DNA of 5,371 bases from Bacteroidales bacterium (GTDB lineage: Bacteria > Bacteroidota > Bacteroidia > Bacteroidales > UBA932). Of this stretch, positions 1 through 5,371 are shown in pieces; within the stretch, counting starts at the first letter, position 1, and each line of letters begins with the position of its first letter. Location: assembly GCA_016303175.1 (NCBI GenBank), contig JAEDMF010000114.1, forward strand, positions 1 through 5,371. The letters are read 5' to 3'. The notes under the pieces are model-generated. The model searched no databases. It was not told where the DNA came from and saw only the letters and a program-made list of their open reading frames with translations. The translations under genes were made by a program, and so were the position numbers.

Positions 1-66
1 GGCATAAGCGTCAATGTTGTCATAATATTCTAACGTCCTTTCGGGGTTATTCCAGCGCCTTGAAAG
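1..66. other. Left-edge sequence after valS, possible edge of an adjacent gene
   Basis: This short stretch follows the valS stop and has no clear terminator hairpin. Three readings are possible and none can be confirmed. On the minus strand an ATG at 23-21 would start MTTLTLM, with an AAAGGA-like sequence about 12 bases upstream. In another minus frame, the one continuing valS after its TAA, it reads NNPERTLEYYDNIDAYA. That has a natural composition and loosely resembles the N-terminus of class I SAM-dependent methyltransferases (pattern YYD-x-x-x-x-YA), but no ATG, GTG or TTG start codon lies between the valS stop and it. On the plus strand, frame 1 ends GISVNVVIIF at a TAA (31-33), which could be the C-terminus of a convergent gene. 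Confidence 0.2.
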
Positions 67-83
67 TTATTCCAGCGCCTTGA
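46..83. repeat. 18-bp direct repeat, period 20, spanning the valS stop codon
   Basis: The sequence gttattccagcgccttga occurs at 46-63 and again, identically, at 66-83, separated by two bases. Read on the valS strand, the inner copy encodes the last codons of valS and its TAA; the outer copy lies just after the stop. This looks like a recent tandem duplication of 20 bp, because both copies are identical. The core GGCGCTGGAATAAC resembles the degenerate 22-bp units found upstream of valS at 2760-2825. Confidence 0.85.
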
Positions 84-2757
84 GGGCCTGCTCGATGGCT
101 GCAATGCGCTCGAGAGCATCACTCTGCTTCTTGCGCTCCATTGCCACCACTTTCTCCGGAGCGTGGGCCACAAAGTTCTCATTGCCGAGTTTCGCGTTTA
201 CGCCGGAAAGGAACTTCTTCTGATATTCCAGGTCGGCAAGCAGCTTGGCCTTCTCCTGCGCAAGGTCAATCTTACCGCTGAGGTCCACACTGATTTTAGA
301 TGTACCAACCATAAAGCTGGCGGAAGAACCCTGAAGGTCCTCTGCGGCTATCTCCACATTTGCCAGACGCACGAGTATGCATTCCATCGAAGAGGGGAAC
401 TTCTCAAGGCGGACACGAAGGCTCTCGCGGGGGCTCAGGCCCTTGCTCTGGCGTATGTTTCGTATGCCTGCAACTGCCTCCTGCGCAAGAGCGAAGTCCT
501 TAAGCAGGGACTCGGAAAAGTCCTTGGGGGCCGGATAAGGCTGAAGCATTATCGTCTCCCCTTCTCTTCTCTGGTCCAGATTCTGCCAAAGTTCCTCGGT
601 AATGAAGGGCATAAAGGGATGTATCAGTTTGAGCAGGGCATCGAAGAAAGTCAAGGTAGCCTCGTAAGTGGCCCTGTCCATACCGGCGCCGTAGGCAGGC
701 TTAATGATTTCAAGATACCAGGCGCAGAACTCATCCCAGAAGAGCTTATAGATAGCCATCAGGGCGTCACTGATGCGGAACTTGCTGAAATTGTCCTCCA
801 CCTGAGCCACGGTCTTTGCGAGCAGATCGCCGAACCAGCGGACTGCCGTTGCCGAAGCCTCGCTCTGCGCTGCGTCAGGATCCACCTTCCAGCCCTGTAC
901 GAGACGGAAGGCATTCCACATCTTGCCGCAGAAATTACGTCCCTGCTCCACTTGGGAGTCATCGTAGAGTATGTCATTGCCGGCCGACGAGCACAGAAGC
1001 ATGCCCAGACGCACGGCATCGGCTCCATACTTGGCGATCAGTTCAAGCGGGTCGGGGCTGTTGCCGAGCTGCTTGCTCATCTTGCGACCTATCTTGTCAC
1101 GCACGATACCGGTAAAGTAAACGTTGCTGAAGGGCACGTCGCCGAGGTATTCCTCGCCCGCCATTATCATTCGGGCCACCCAGAAGAAGATGATGTCCGG
1201 GCCGGTCACGAGGTCGTTTGTGGGATAATAGTACTTTATCTCATTGTTGCCGGGATTGTTGATGCCGTCGAAAAGGCTGATGGGCCACAGCCAGCTGGAG
1301 AACCAGGTATCCAGGGCATCCTCATCGCGAGCGAGATTTTCGAGAGTTATATTCTCATAACCGGGTATCTTGCGGGCCTTCTCCAGGGCTTCCTCCGGAG
1401 TAAGGGCGACGACAAACTGCTCCTCCTCGCCCTCTGCAACAGGCAGGAAATAAGCTGGTATGCGGTGTCCCCACCAGAGCTGACGGCTGATGCACCAGTC
1501 CTGAATATTCTCAAGCCAGTTACGGTAAGTGGTGACATACTTCGCGGGATGGAAAACTATCTTCCCTTCAAGCACGGGAGGAAGGGCAATGTCGGCGAAA
1601 TGCTTCATTTTGAGGAACCACTGCCTGCAAAGACGCGGCTCCACAGCGGTGTCCCTGTTGCGCTCAGAATAGCCCACCTTGTTTTCATAGTCCTCCACTT
1701 TCTCCATAAGAGACGCAGCCTCAAGGTCCAGGGCAATCTGCCTGCGGACGTCCATACGATCCTGGCCCACATACAGGCCAGCTGCTTCGGAAAGGGTGCC
1801 GTCAGGGTTGAAGATATCAATAATCTCGAGATTGTGTGTCTTGCCCAGATTGTAGTCGTTCACATCGTGGGCAGGGGTCACCTTGAGACAGCCGGTTCCG
1901 AACTCAATGTCCACATAGCGGTCCTCGATGACGGGTATTACTCTGCCGACAAGGGGAACAATGACCTTGTGACCGCTAAGCCAGCGGTTCTTGGGATCCT
2001 TGGGATTAATGCACATGGCCGTATCGCCCATAATGGTCTCGGGACGGGTGGTAGCCACAACTGCGTAGTACCTGCCGTTTTCATCCTTATGGAGTACCTC
2101 TCCTTCCTGTCCCGTAGGCCTTACCGGATTGGTGTCGGCATCAGCCACGTAGTAACGCAGATAATAGAGCTTGCTCTTCTCATCGCGGTATATCACCTCC
2201 TCGGTACTGAGCACGGTCTGGGCCTTGGGGTCCCAGTTCACCATACGCAATCCTCTGTATATCAATCCCTTCTCATAGAGATCAACAAATACCTTCATCA
2301 CGGACTCGCTGCGTTTCTCGTCCATCGTGAAGGCCGTGCGGTCCCAATCGCAGGAGGAGCCTAATTTCTTGAGCTGCTCAAGTATGATGCCGCCGTGCTC
2401 CTCTTTCCATTCCCACGCATATTTGAGGAACTCCTCGCGGGTGAGGTCACGCTTCTTTATGCCCATACCGGCGAGTTTGTTGACTACCTTGGCCTCGGTC
2501 GCAATGGAGGCATGGTCAGTGCCGGGCACCCAGCAGGCATTCTTGCCGGTCATTCGGGCGTGACGCACCAGCACATCCTGGATAGTGTTGTTGAGCACGT
2601 GCCCCATATGGAGTATGCCCGTAACGTTGGGCGGGGGTATCACTATGGTGTAGGCGGGCCTGTCGTCAGGAGTACTGTGGAAAAATTTATTCCTGAGCCA
2701 ATAAGCATACCACTTGTCCTCTACTGTCGAGGGATTATATTTTGCTTCCAATTCCAT
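67..2757 (-). CDS. valS: Valine--tRNA ligase (ValS)
   Basis: Cytoplasmic class Ia aminoacyl-tRNA synthetase that attaches valine to tRNA-Val using ATP and hydrolyses mischarged Thr-tRNA-Val. From the ATG at 2757 it is 896 residues, normal for the family. The N-terminus has PPPNVTGILHMGH (about 41-53, the HIGH signature as HMGH). The CP1 editing domain shows TTRPET (about 236-241) and GTGCLKVTPAHDVNDY (about 287-302, with the editing aspartate). Then come CISRQLWWGHRIPAY (about 422-436), DTWFSSWLWP (about 483-492) and the second ATP signature KMSKQ (about 559-563). An anticodon-binding domain follows, and the last 70 or so residues form the usual Lys/Glu-rich coiled coil. An in-frame GTG at 2781 would add eight residues, but the ATG is preferred. 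AAAGGA (2772-2767) lies nine bases before it, homology begins at MELEAKYNP, and the GTG lies inside a repeat unit. It is probably co-transcribed with the upstream YitT-family gene. Confidence 0.97.
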   Translation of the reverse strand: MELEAKYNPSTVEDKWYAYWLRNKFFHSTPDDRPAYTIVIPPPNVTGILHMGHVLNNTIQDVLVRHARMTGKNACWVPGTDHASIATEAKVVNKLAGMGIKKRDLTREEFLKYAWEWKEEHGGIILEQLKKLGSSCDWDRTAFTMDEKRSESVMKVFVDLYEKGLIYRGLRMVNWDPKAQTVLSTEEVIYRDEKSKLYYLRYYVADADTNPVRPTGQEGEVLHKDENGRYYAVVATTRPETIMGDTAMCINPKDPKNRWLSGHKVIVPLVGRVIPVIEDRYVDIEFGTGCLKVTPAHDVNDYNLGKTHNLEIIDIFNPDGTLSEAAGLYVGQDRMDVRRQIALDLEAASLMEKVEDYENKVGYSERNRDTAVEPRLCRQWFLKMKHFADIALPPVLEGKIVFHPAKYVTTYRNWLENIQDWCISRQLWWGHRIPAYFLPVAEGEEEQFVVALTPEEALEKARKIPGYENITLENLARDEDALDTWFSSWLWPISLFDGINNPGNNEIKYYYPTNDLVTGPDIIFFWVARMIMAGEEYLGDVPFSNVYFTGIVRDKIGRKMSKQLGNSPDPLELIAKYGADAVRLGMLLCSSAGNDILYDDSQVEQGRNFCGKMWNAFRLVQGWKVDPDAAQSEASATAVRWFGDLLAKTVAQVEDNFSKFRISDALMAIYKLFWDEFCAWYLEIIKPAYGAGMDRATYEATLTFFDALLKLIHPFMPFITEELWQNLDQRREGETIMLQPYPAPKDFSESLLKDFALAQEAVAGIRNIRQSKGLSPRESLRVRLEKFPSSMECILVRLANVEIAAEDLQGSSASFMVGTSKISVDLSGKIDLAQEKAKLLADLEYQKKFLSGVNAKLGNENFVAHAPEKVVAMERKKQSDALERIAAIEQALKALE

Positions 2758-2766
2758 ATCTTTTAT

Positions 2767-2772
2767 TCCTTT
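2767..2772 (-). promoter_or_regulatory. Shine-Dalgarno-like site of valS
   Basis: AAAGGA on the minus strand lies nine bases before the ATG at 2757. It supports that start over the in-frame GTG at 2781. It falls inside the last unit of the 22-bp repeat array, so the repeat also supplies the ribosome binding site. Confidence 0.5.
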
Positions 2773-2775
2773 ATT

Positions 2776-2806
2776 CAACACTAATTTTCGTTATTCAATG
2801 CTCAAG
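2776..2806 (-). promoter_or_regulatory. Weak possible Bacteroidota-type promoter for valS
   Basis: On the minus strand CTTG (2806-2803) is followed, after 19 bases, by TAGTGTTG (2783-2776), one mismatch from TAnnTTTG. Transcription would start near 2769, leaving a leader of about a dozen bases before the ATG at 2757. The -33 element is also imperfect, and the repeats in the gap make chance matches likely, so valS may depend only on the promoter ahead of the YitT-family gene. Confidence 0.2.
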
Positions 2807-2823
2807 TTTCGCATGTTCAGCGC

Positions 2824-3846
2824 TCACTGCTTTCCGTTGTCTGCCCCGGACTCACTCGCACCGCTCTCCCCTTCACGCTTTGCAGTCCGCCTGAGATGCA
2901 CTACGGGCAGCCGACGCTTATTGAGCCAATTGCCGTAGATTTCGCTGACATTGCCGGCCGTCACAAAAACCTGCATCTCGTTGTCCCTTATGAACTTCAT
3001 AAGCTTGCCGAACTCATTCTGCGTAAGCAGGGCCTGCACTTCCACCCTGTGGACATCACTGTAACCTCCCCTGACATCATAGAGGCTGCACCCTCTGCCG
3101 ATGTTGTGGATAATGAAGTTCCGGATTTCATCCGACCTGTCACTGATGACACAGACCCTCTTTCGCCGATTTATGCTCGCTATGAAGTAGTCTATAGCCA
3201 CGCCATTGAGCCAAGTGCCGATGAGACCTATGATGACCATACGCATGGGATGAATGAGAAAACCGGTCAAACATACCACGGCGCCGCACACGGTCAAAGC
3301 CGTACCTATATCCACCGTGCGGAACTTGCATATAATCATTGCTATGATGTCAAGACCTCCAGTGGAAGAATTTATACGGAAAAGCACGGCCTGGGCAATG
3401 CTGAGCATAAGGACGAAGCATACAAGGTCCAGCCAAGGGTCGTTCATCACGGAAGTCTGTCCCACCTCAGTATAGAAACTCGTGTACGGAAGAAGGCGAT
3501 CCATCATATCCATCATAGGGCCCTGAAGGACAGACACAAAGATGGTCTTGATGCCGAACTCCTTGCCAAGCACACCCATTGCGATAAGGACCAGAAAGAT
3601 ATTGCCTATAAGCACCACCGTGGACACCTTAATATATATGCCATAAGTTTCCAGCAGAGCGGCAAGCATAATGCAGAAGCCGGAGAAGCTTCCGAGCACA
3701 AGTTTGCTGGGCACTATGAAGTAATACACGGCAGCGGCCGTAAGCAGAGTGCCTACGGTCAGTATGAACAACTCCTGCCAGAACTTGAAGGTCCCCAGGG
3801 GTTTGAGAGCAGATGTCAGGTTGAAATTATGGCCCATTTTGTTCAT
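2824..3846 (-). CDS. YitT-family (DUF161/DUF2179) membrane protein
   Basis: A 340-residue inner-membrane protein of the YitT/YpjC family, whose biochemical role is not established. About six hydrophobic segments are visible (near residues 25-45, 50-67, 73-93, 137-156, 180-198 and 202-222). The family signature SSTGGLDIIAMI lies at 160-171. The C-terminal cytoplasmic DUF2179 domain spans about 228-305, with RVCVISDRSDEIRNFI, then GRGCSLYDVRGGYS, and QVFVTAGNVSEIYG near its end. After it comes a charged tail (about 306-340) ending in a repetitive GESGASESGADNGKQ, likely disordered and specific to this lineage. Start codons at 3846 and 3837 (MNKM) are both possible; neither has a convincing ribosome binding site, which is common in Bacteroidota. 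It is first in a leftward unit with valS, 66 bp downstream, and has a good promoter match at 3910-3942. Confidence 0.92.
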   Translation of the reverse strand: MNKMGHNFNLTSALKPLGTFKFWQELFILTVGTLLTAAAVYYFIVPSKLVLGSFSGFCIMLAALLETYGIYIKVSTVVLIGNIFLVLIAMGVLGKEFGIKTIFVSVLQGPMMDMMDRLLPYTSFYTEVGQTSVMNDPWLDLVCFVLMLSIAQAVLFRINSSTGGLDIIAMIICKFRTVDIGTALTVCGAVVCLTGFLIHPMRMVIIGLIGTWLNGVAIDYFIASINRRKRVCVISDRSDEIRNFIIHNIGRGCSLYDVRGGYSDVHRVEVQALLTQNEFGKLMKFIRDNEMQVFVTAGNVSEIYGNWLNKRRLPVVHLRRTAKREGESGASESGADNGKQ

Positions 3847-3909
3847 CTTTTATTAAAATCCTGCACACACTTTTTTAGGTACATTACACGCGCCGCGCAG
3901 AAAAGCACG

Positions 3910-3942
3910 CAAATTTACTCCAAATATTTTGAATACCACAAC
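3910..3942 (-). promoter_or_regulatory. Probable Bacteroidota-type promoter for the YitT-family gene
   Basis: On the minus strand an exact TAnnTTTG -7 element, TAAATTTG (3917-3910), follows a -33-like GTTG (3942-3939) with a 21-base spacer, at the long end of the usual range. Transcription would start near 3903, giving a leader of somewhat under 60 bases. The -33 element lies inside the 14-bp dyad at 3936-3949. The leader holds a GC-rich self-complementary core, CGCGCCGCG (3889-3897), in otherwise AT-rich sequence. Confidence 0.45.
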
Positions 3943-3958
3943 TTTGTGGCTAACTTGG
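3928..3958 (+). promoter_or_regulatory. Probable Bacteroidota-type promoter for the DUF3467-kdsC-maf unit
   Basis: TTTG (3928-3931) is followed after exactly 19 bases by TAACTTGG (3951-3958), one mismatch from TAnnTTTG. Transcription would begin near 3965, only about ten bases before the ATG at 3976, so the leader is very short. The spacer contains a perfect 14-bp dyad. Confidence 0.5.
3936..3949. promoter_or_regulatory. Candidate operator: 14-bp perfect dyad between divergent promoters
   Basis: CCACAA-CT-TTGTGG is a perfect inverted repeat of six bases around a two-base centre. It lies in the spacer of the rightward promoter and overlaps the -33 element of the leftward one, a position from which one bound dimer could affect both units. 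The regulator is unknown and none is encoded in the window. A short dyad can also arise by chance. Confidence 0.35.
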
Positions 3959-3975
3959 TCAAAAATTTACAAACT

Positions 3976-4278
3976 ATGGAAGAAAAGAAAGAAATGTCCA
4001 TCAACATAAGGCCTGAGATTGCTACCGGCAAGTACTCCAATTTGGCGCTTATAACACACTCCAACAGCGAAGTTATCCTGGATTTTGCAGCTATGCTGCC
4101 GGCCATTCCGCAGCCTGAGGTAATCTCACGCATCATTATGACTCCAGAACATGCAAAGAGACTGCTGCTGGCCCTGAAGGACAACATCGACAAGTACGAG
4201 GCCAAGTTCGGCACCATAGGTATTGACGGGGCCCTCACAATCAATCCCAACAATCTCCCTAAAGGTCCCCGCTCATAA
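3976..4278 (+). CDS. DUF3467 domain-containing protein
   Basis: A 100-residue soluble protein of the DUF3467 family; its function is not known. Nearly the whole length matches the family pattern. After a short charged N-terminus, KYSNLALITHSNSEVILDF (about 19-37) is followed by LPAIPQ, by SRIIMTPEHAKRLLLALKDN (about 51-70) and by YEAKFG. The C-terminal tail, rich in Asn, Pro and Gly (about 81-100), is probably flexible. The start at 3976 is taken as the first ATG after the predicted promoter; MSINIRPEI from 3994, behind a purine-rich GAAGAAAAGAAAGAA, is a possible alternative. The frame is open far upstream, but that part is antisense to the YitT-family gene. The TAA stop shares its last A with the ATG of the next gene, so the two are probably translationally coupled. 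There is no signal peptide. Confidence 0.9.
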   Translation: MEEKKEMSINIRPEIATGKYSNLALITHSNSEVILDFAAMLPAIPQPEVISRIIMTPEHAKRLLLALKDNIDKYEAKFGTIGIDGALTINPNNLPKGPRS

Positions 4279-4799
4279 TGGATTTTTCGAATATCAAAGC
4301 CTTCGCCTTCGATGTAGACGGAGTGCTTACTGACGGCGGTATCTATGCCGTGAATGGAGATTTGCTGCGTTGTTTCGATGCAAAAGACAGTTTTGCCCTG
4401 AGGATGGCGTCCATGGCTGGCTATACGCTGGGCATCATCACAGGAGGTCAATCCGAGACCATAACCCAAAGAATGGTGCACTGCGGTGTGCCGGAGGAGA
4501 ATGTGTACCTGCTCTGCCGGGAAAAGATTGAGCAATTCAGGGACTTCTGCGAGAAAAACGCCCTGGAGGCAAGTCAAGTGATGTATTTCGGCGATGATTT
4601 GCCGGACATTCCGGTAATGGAGGCCTGCGGCATTGCTGTTTGTCCCAGCGACGCGGCTGACGAAGTTAAGGAGGTTGCTGACATTGTGAGCGCCTATCCC
4701 GGCGGCCACTGGTGCGTTCGCAAGGCTATCGAGGAGGTAATGAAGTCTCACGGCAAGTGGCATCTGGACGTGAAGTTGTACAAAGAGGTTTACAAGTAG
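4278..4799 (+). CDS. kdsC: KdsC-like HAD phosphatase (probable 3-deoxy-D-manno-octulosonate 8-phosphate phosphatase)
   Basis: A 173-residue cytoplasmic HAD phosphatase of the KdsC/YrbI type, which lacks a cap domain and usually works as a tetramer. Motif I is DVDGVLTDG (12-20; nucleophile Asp12, acid/base Asp14). Motif II is IITGG with Thr55. The motif III lysine is Lys83 in REKIEQF. Motif IV is GDDLPDIPVM (105-114; Asp106 and Asp107 as metal ligands, Asp110 conserved). Length and motif spacing fit KdsC, which removes phosphate from Kdo-8-phosphate for LPS core synthesis. The C-terminal loop of KdsC, usually GGxGAVRE, is here GGHWCVRK (142-149). Substrate is therefore inferred; a related sugar-acid phosphate such as KDN-9-phosphate, or another substrate, is possible. 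It overlaps the DUF3467 gene by one base and precedes Maf by six bases. A weak AAAGG (4261-4265) lies 12 bases before the start. Confidence 0.88.
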   Translation: MDFSNIKAFAFDVDGVLTDGGIYAVNGDLLRCFDAKDSFALRMASMAGYTLGIITGGQSETITQRMVHCGVPEENVYLLCREKIEQFRDFCEKNALEASQVMYFGDDLPDIPVMEACGIAVCPSDAADEVKEVADIVSAYPGGHWCVRKAIEEVMKSHGKWHLDVKLYKEVYK

Positions 4800-4805
4800 G
4801 CAGCG

Positions 4806-5371
4806 ATGGCAAACTTTTCTGAAAAAGCCGCTGAAGGGCTGCCGTCAAGTGCTGCGGACCAGCCCGGGCGCACAGCTGAAAGCTTGCCTGCATGCAATGC
4901 TGAAGGGTTGGGGCATTACAAACTAATACTAGCCTCGGGGTCGCCCAGACGTAAGGAACTGATGGAGCAGATGGGTCTGAACTTTACCGTTGACACCGAC
5001 ACCTCCTTTGAAGAGATCATTCCCGAAGGGGTCGCCCCGGAAGATGTGCCCTCGCTGTTTGCAGAAGGCAAATCCCTGGGCTTCCATCGGGAACTTGCCG
5101 AGGACGAGGCCCTTATTACTGCCGACACCGTCGTAATCTGCGAAGGACAGATAATGGGCAAACCAGGCACCCCTGACCAGGCGCGGCGGATGCTGCATCT
5201 GCTCAGCGGGCGGGAGCACAAGGTAATCTCCGCCATCTGCGTGCGTACCTGTGTTGGCCTCCGGACCTTGAGTGACACCGCTTTTGTCGTGTTCGAGCCT
5301 CTGACCGATGCCCAGATTGATTATTACATTGACACATACCGGCCCCTCGACAAAGCCGGTGCCTACGGCAT
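4806..5371 (+). CDS. maf: Maf-family nucleotide pyrophosphatase, 3' end outside window
   Basis: Partial gene; 188 full codons are present, ending at KAGAYG(I). Maf proteins hydrolyse dTTP, UTP or modified nucleoside triphosphates to monophosphates, preventing their incorporation. Visible signatures are LASGSPRRKEL (42-52, phosphate-binding loop), the catalytic ITADTVV (104-110, Asp107), a GKPGTPDQARRMLHLLSG segment (118-135) followed by HKV, and DKAGAYG (182-188) near the active site. The DKAGAYG form fits the dTTP/UTP type (YhdE-like). The only upstream ATG gives about 37 extra residues before the usual start of homology. That stretch is low in complexity, with three AEGLP-like repeats (residues 9, 24 and 32). 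The next in-frame start would be a TTG at 4908, with GAAGGG immediately before it, too close to act as a normal ribosome site. TAGG lies five bases before the ATG. It is the third gene of the rightward unit. Confidence 0.93.
   Translation, partial: MANFSEKAAEGLPSSAADQPGRTAESLPACNAEGLGHYKLILASGSPRRKELMEQMGLNFTVDTDTSFEEIIPEGVAPEDVPSLFAEGKSLGFHRELAEDEALITADTVVICEGQIMGKPGTPDQARRMLHLLSGREHKVISAICVRTCVGLRTLSDTAFVVFEPLTDAQIDYYIDTYRPLDKAGAYG
4830..4912 (+). repeat. Imperfect repeats in the Maf N-terminal extension
   Basis: GCTGAAGGGCTGCC (4830), GCTGAAAGCTTGCC (4875) and GCTGAAGGGTTGGG (4899) are three in-frame copies of one motif, coding AEGLP, AESLP and AEGLG. Spacing is 45 and 24 bases, so this is a degenerate, uneven array. 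It makes up much of the non-conserved N-terminal extension. Confidence 0.5.

Larger units (their letters stand above)
2760..2825 (-). repeat. Three degenerate 22-bp tandem repeats filling the yitT-valS gap
   Basis: Read on the minus strand, three consecutive 22-base units occupy 2825-2804, 2803-2782 and 2781-2760. They begin GAGCGCTGAACATGCGAAAC, GAGCATTGAATAACGAAAAT and GTGTTGAATAAAGGAATAAA. Units 1 and 2 agree at about 16 of 22 positions when one single-base gap is allowed; units 2 and 3 share TTGAATAA after a two-base offset. The first unit overlaps the TGA stop of the YitT-family gene and the last ends two bases before the valS ATG, so the array makes up essentially the whole gap. A function is not evident. 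Confidence 0.5.

Noticed and set aside
163..2364. A 733-codon open frame on the plus strand
   Set aside because: It lies entirely antisense to valS, which has all expected motifs. The translated sequence shows no recognisable domain and is explained by codon bias in valS avoiding TTA, CTA and TCA.
2757..2781. GTG at 2781 as the valS start
   Set aside because: It adds eight residues not seen in the family, lies at the start of a repeat unit, and the ATG at 2757 has a well-spaced AAAGGA.
3861..3900. Possible stem in the leader of the YitT-family gene (CTGCGCG with TGTGCAG)
   Set aside because: Seven pairs with two G-U wobbles around a loop of about 26 bases is too weak to call a riboswitch or attenuator; no T-box or other known leader element is recognisable.
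2896..3975. Long plus-strand open frame leading into the DUF3467 gene
   Set aside because: It is antisense to the YitT-family gene and crosses the divergent promoters. Its translation is His-rich with no domain, and DUF3467 homology begins only after 3976.
3847..3975. Small RNA gene in the divergent intergenic region
   Set aside because: The 129 bases are accounted for by two promoters and short leaders; there is no terminator-like hairpin with a T run.
3915..4763. A 282-codon minus-strand frame
   Set aside because: Antisense to the DUF3467 and KdsC-like genes, both of which have clear family motifs; no domain is visible in the shadow translation.
4916..5278. Two minus-strand frames of 96 and 120 codons
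   Set aside because: Both are shadows of maf, which has clear catalytic motifs on the plus strand.

Overview
The window looks like ordinary chromosome from a member of the Bacteroidota, most likely Bacteroidales. Three things point there. The DUF3467 protein and the valyl-tRNA synthetase are of the Bacteroidales type. A KdsC-like HAD phosphatase is followed directly by Maf. The only promoters that fit are of the Bacteroidota kind (TTTG about 19-21 bases before TAnnTTTG), with weak or absent Shine-Dalgarno sequences. Base composition is moderately GC-rich in genes and AT-rich in the control region. I cannot name the genus.

Layout: two transcription units diverge from a 129-bp control region (3847-3975). 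Leftward (minus strand) run a YitT-family membrane protein (3846-2824) and, after a 66-bp gap, valyl-tRNA synthetase valS (2757-67). Rightward (plus strand) run a small DUF3467 protein (3976-4278), a KdsC-like HAD phosphatase (4278-4799, overlapping by one base) and a Maf-family nucleotide pyrophosphatase (4806 to beyond the right edge). Only about 66 bases lie left of valS. They may hold the edge of another gene, but that cannot be settled here. No stretch over 300 bases lacks a gene, and I see no RNA gene, insertion sequence, CRISPR array or integrase.

Functionally this is housekeeping: tRNA charging (ValS), possible Kdo supply for LPS (KdsC-like), house-cleaning of nucleotides (Maf), an uncharacterised membrane protein and an uncharacterised small protein. 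I did not find a new multi-gene system.

What deserves a second look is at the gene borders. A 14-bp perfect dyad sits where the two divergent promoters interlock. The yitT-valS gap is filled exactly by three degenerate 22-bp repeats. A 20-bp tandem duplication covers the valS stop codon and resembles those repeats. Maf carries a repetitive N-terminal extension of about 37 residues, and its frame is separated from the phosphatase gene by a single amber codon.
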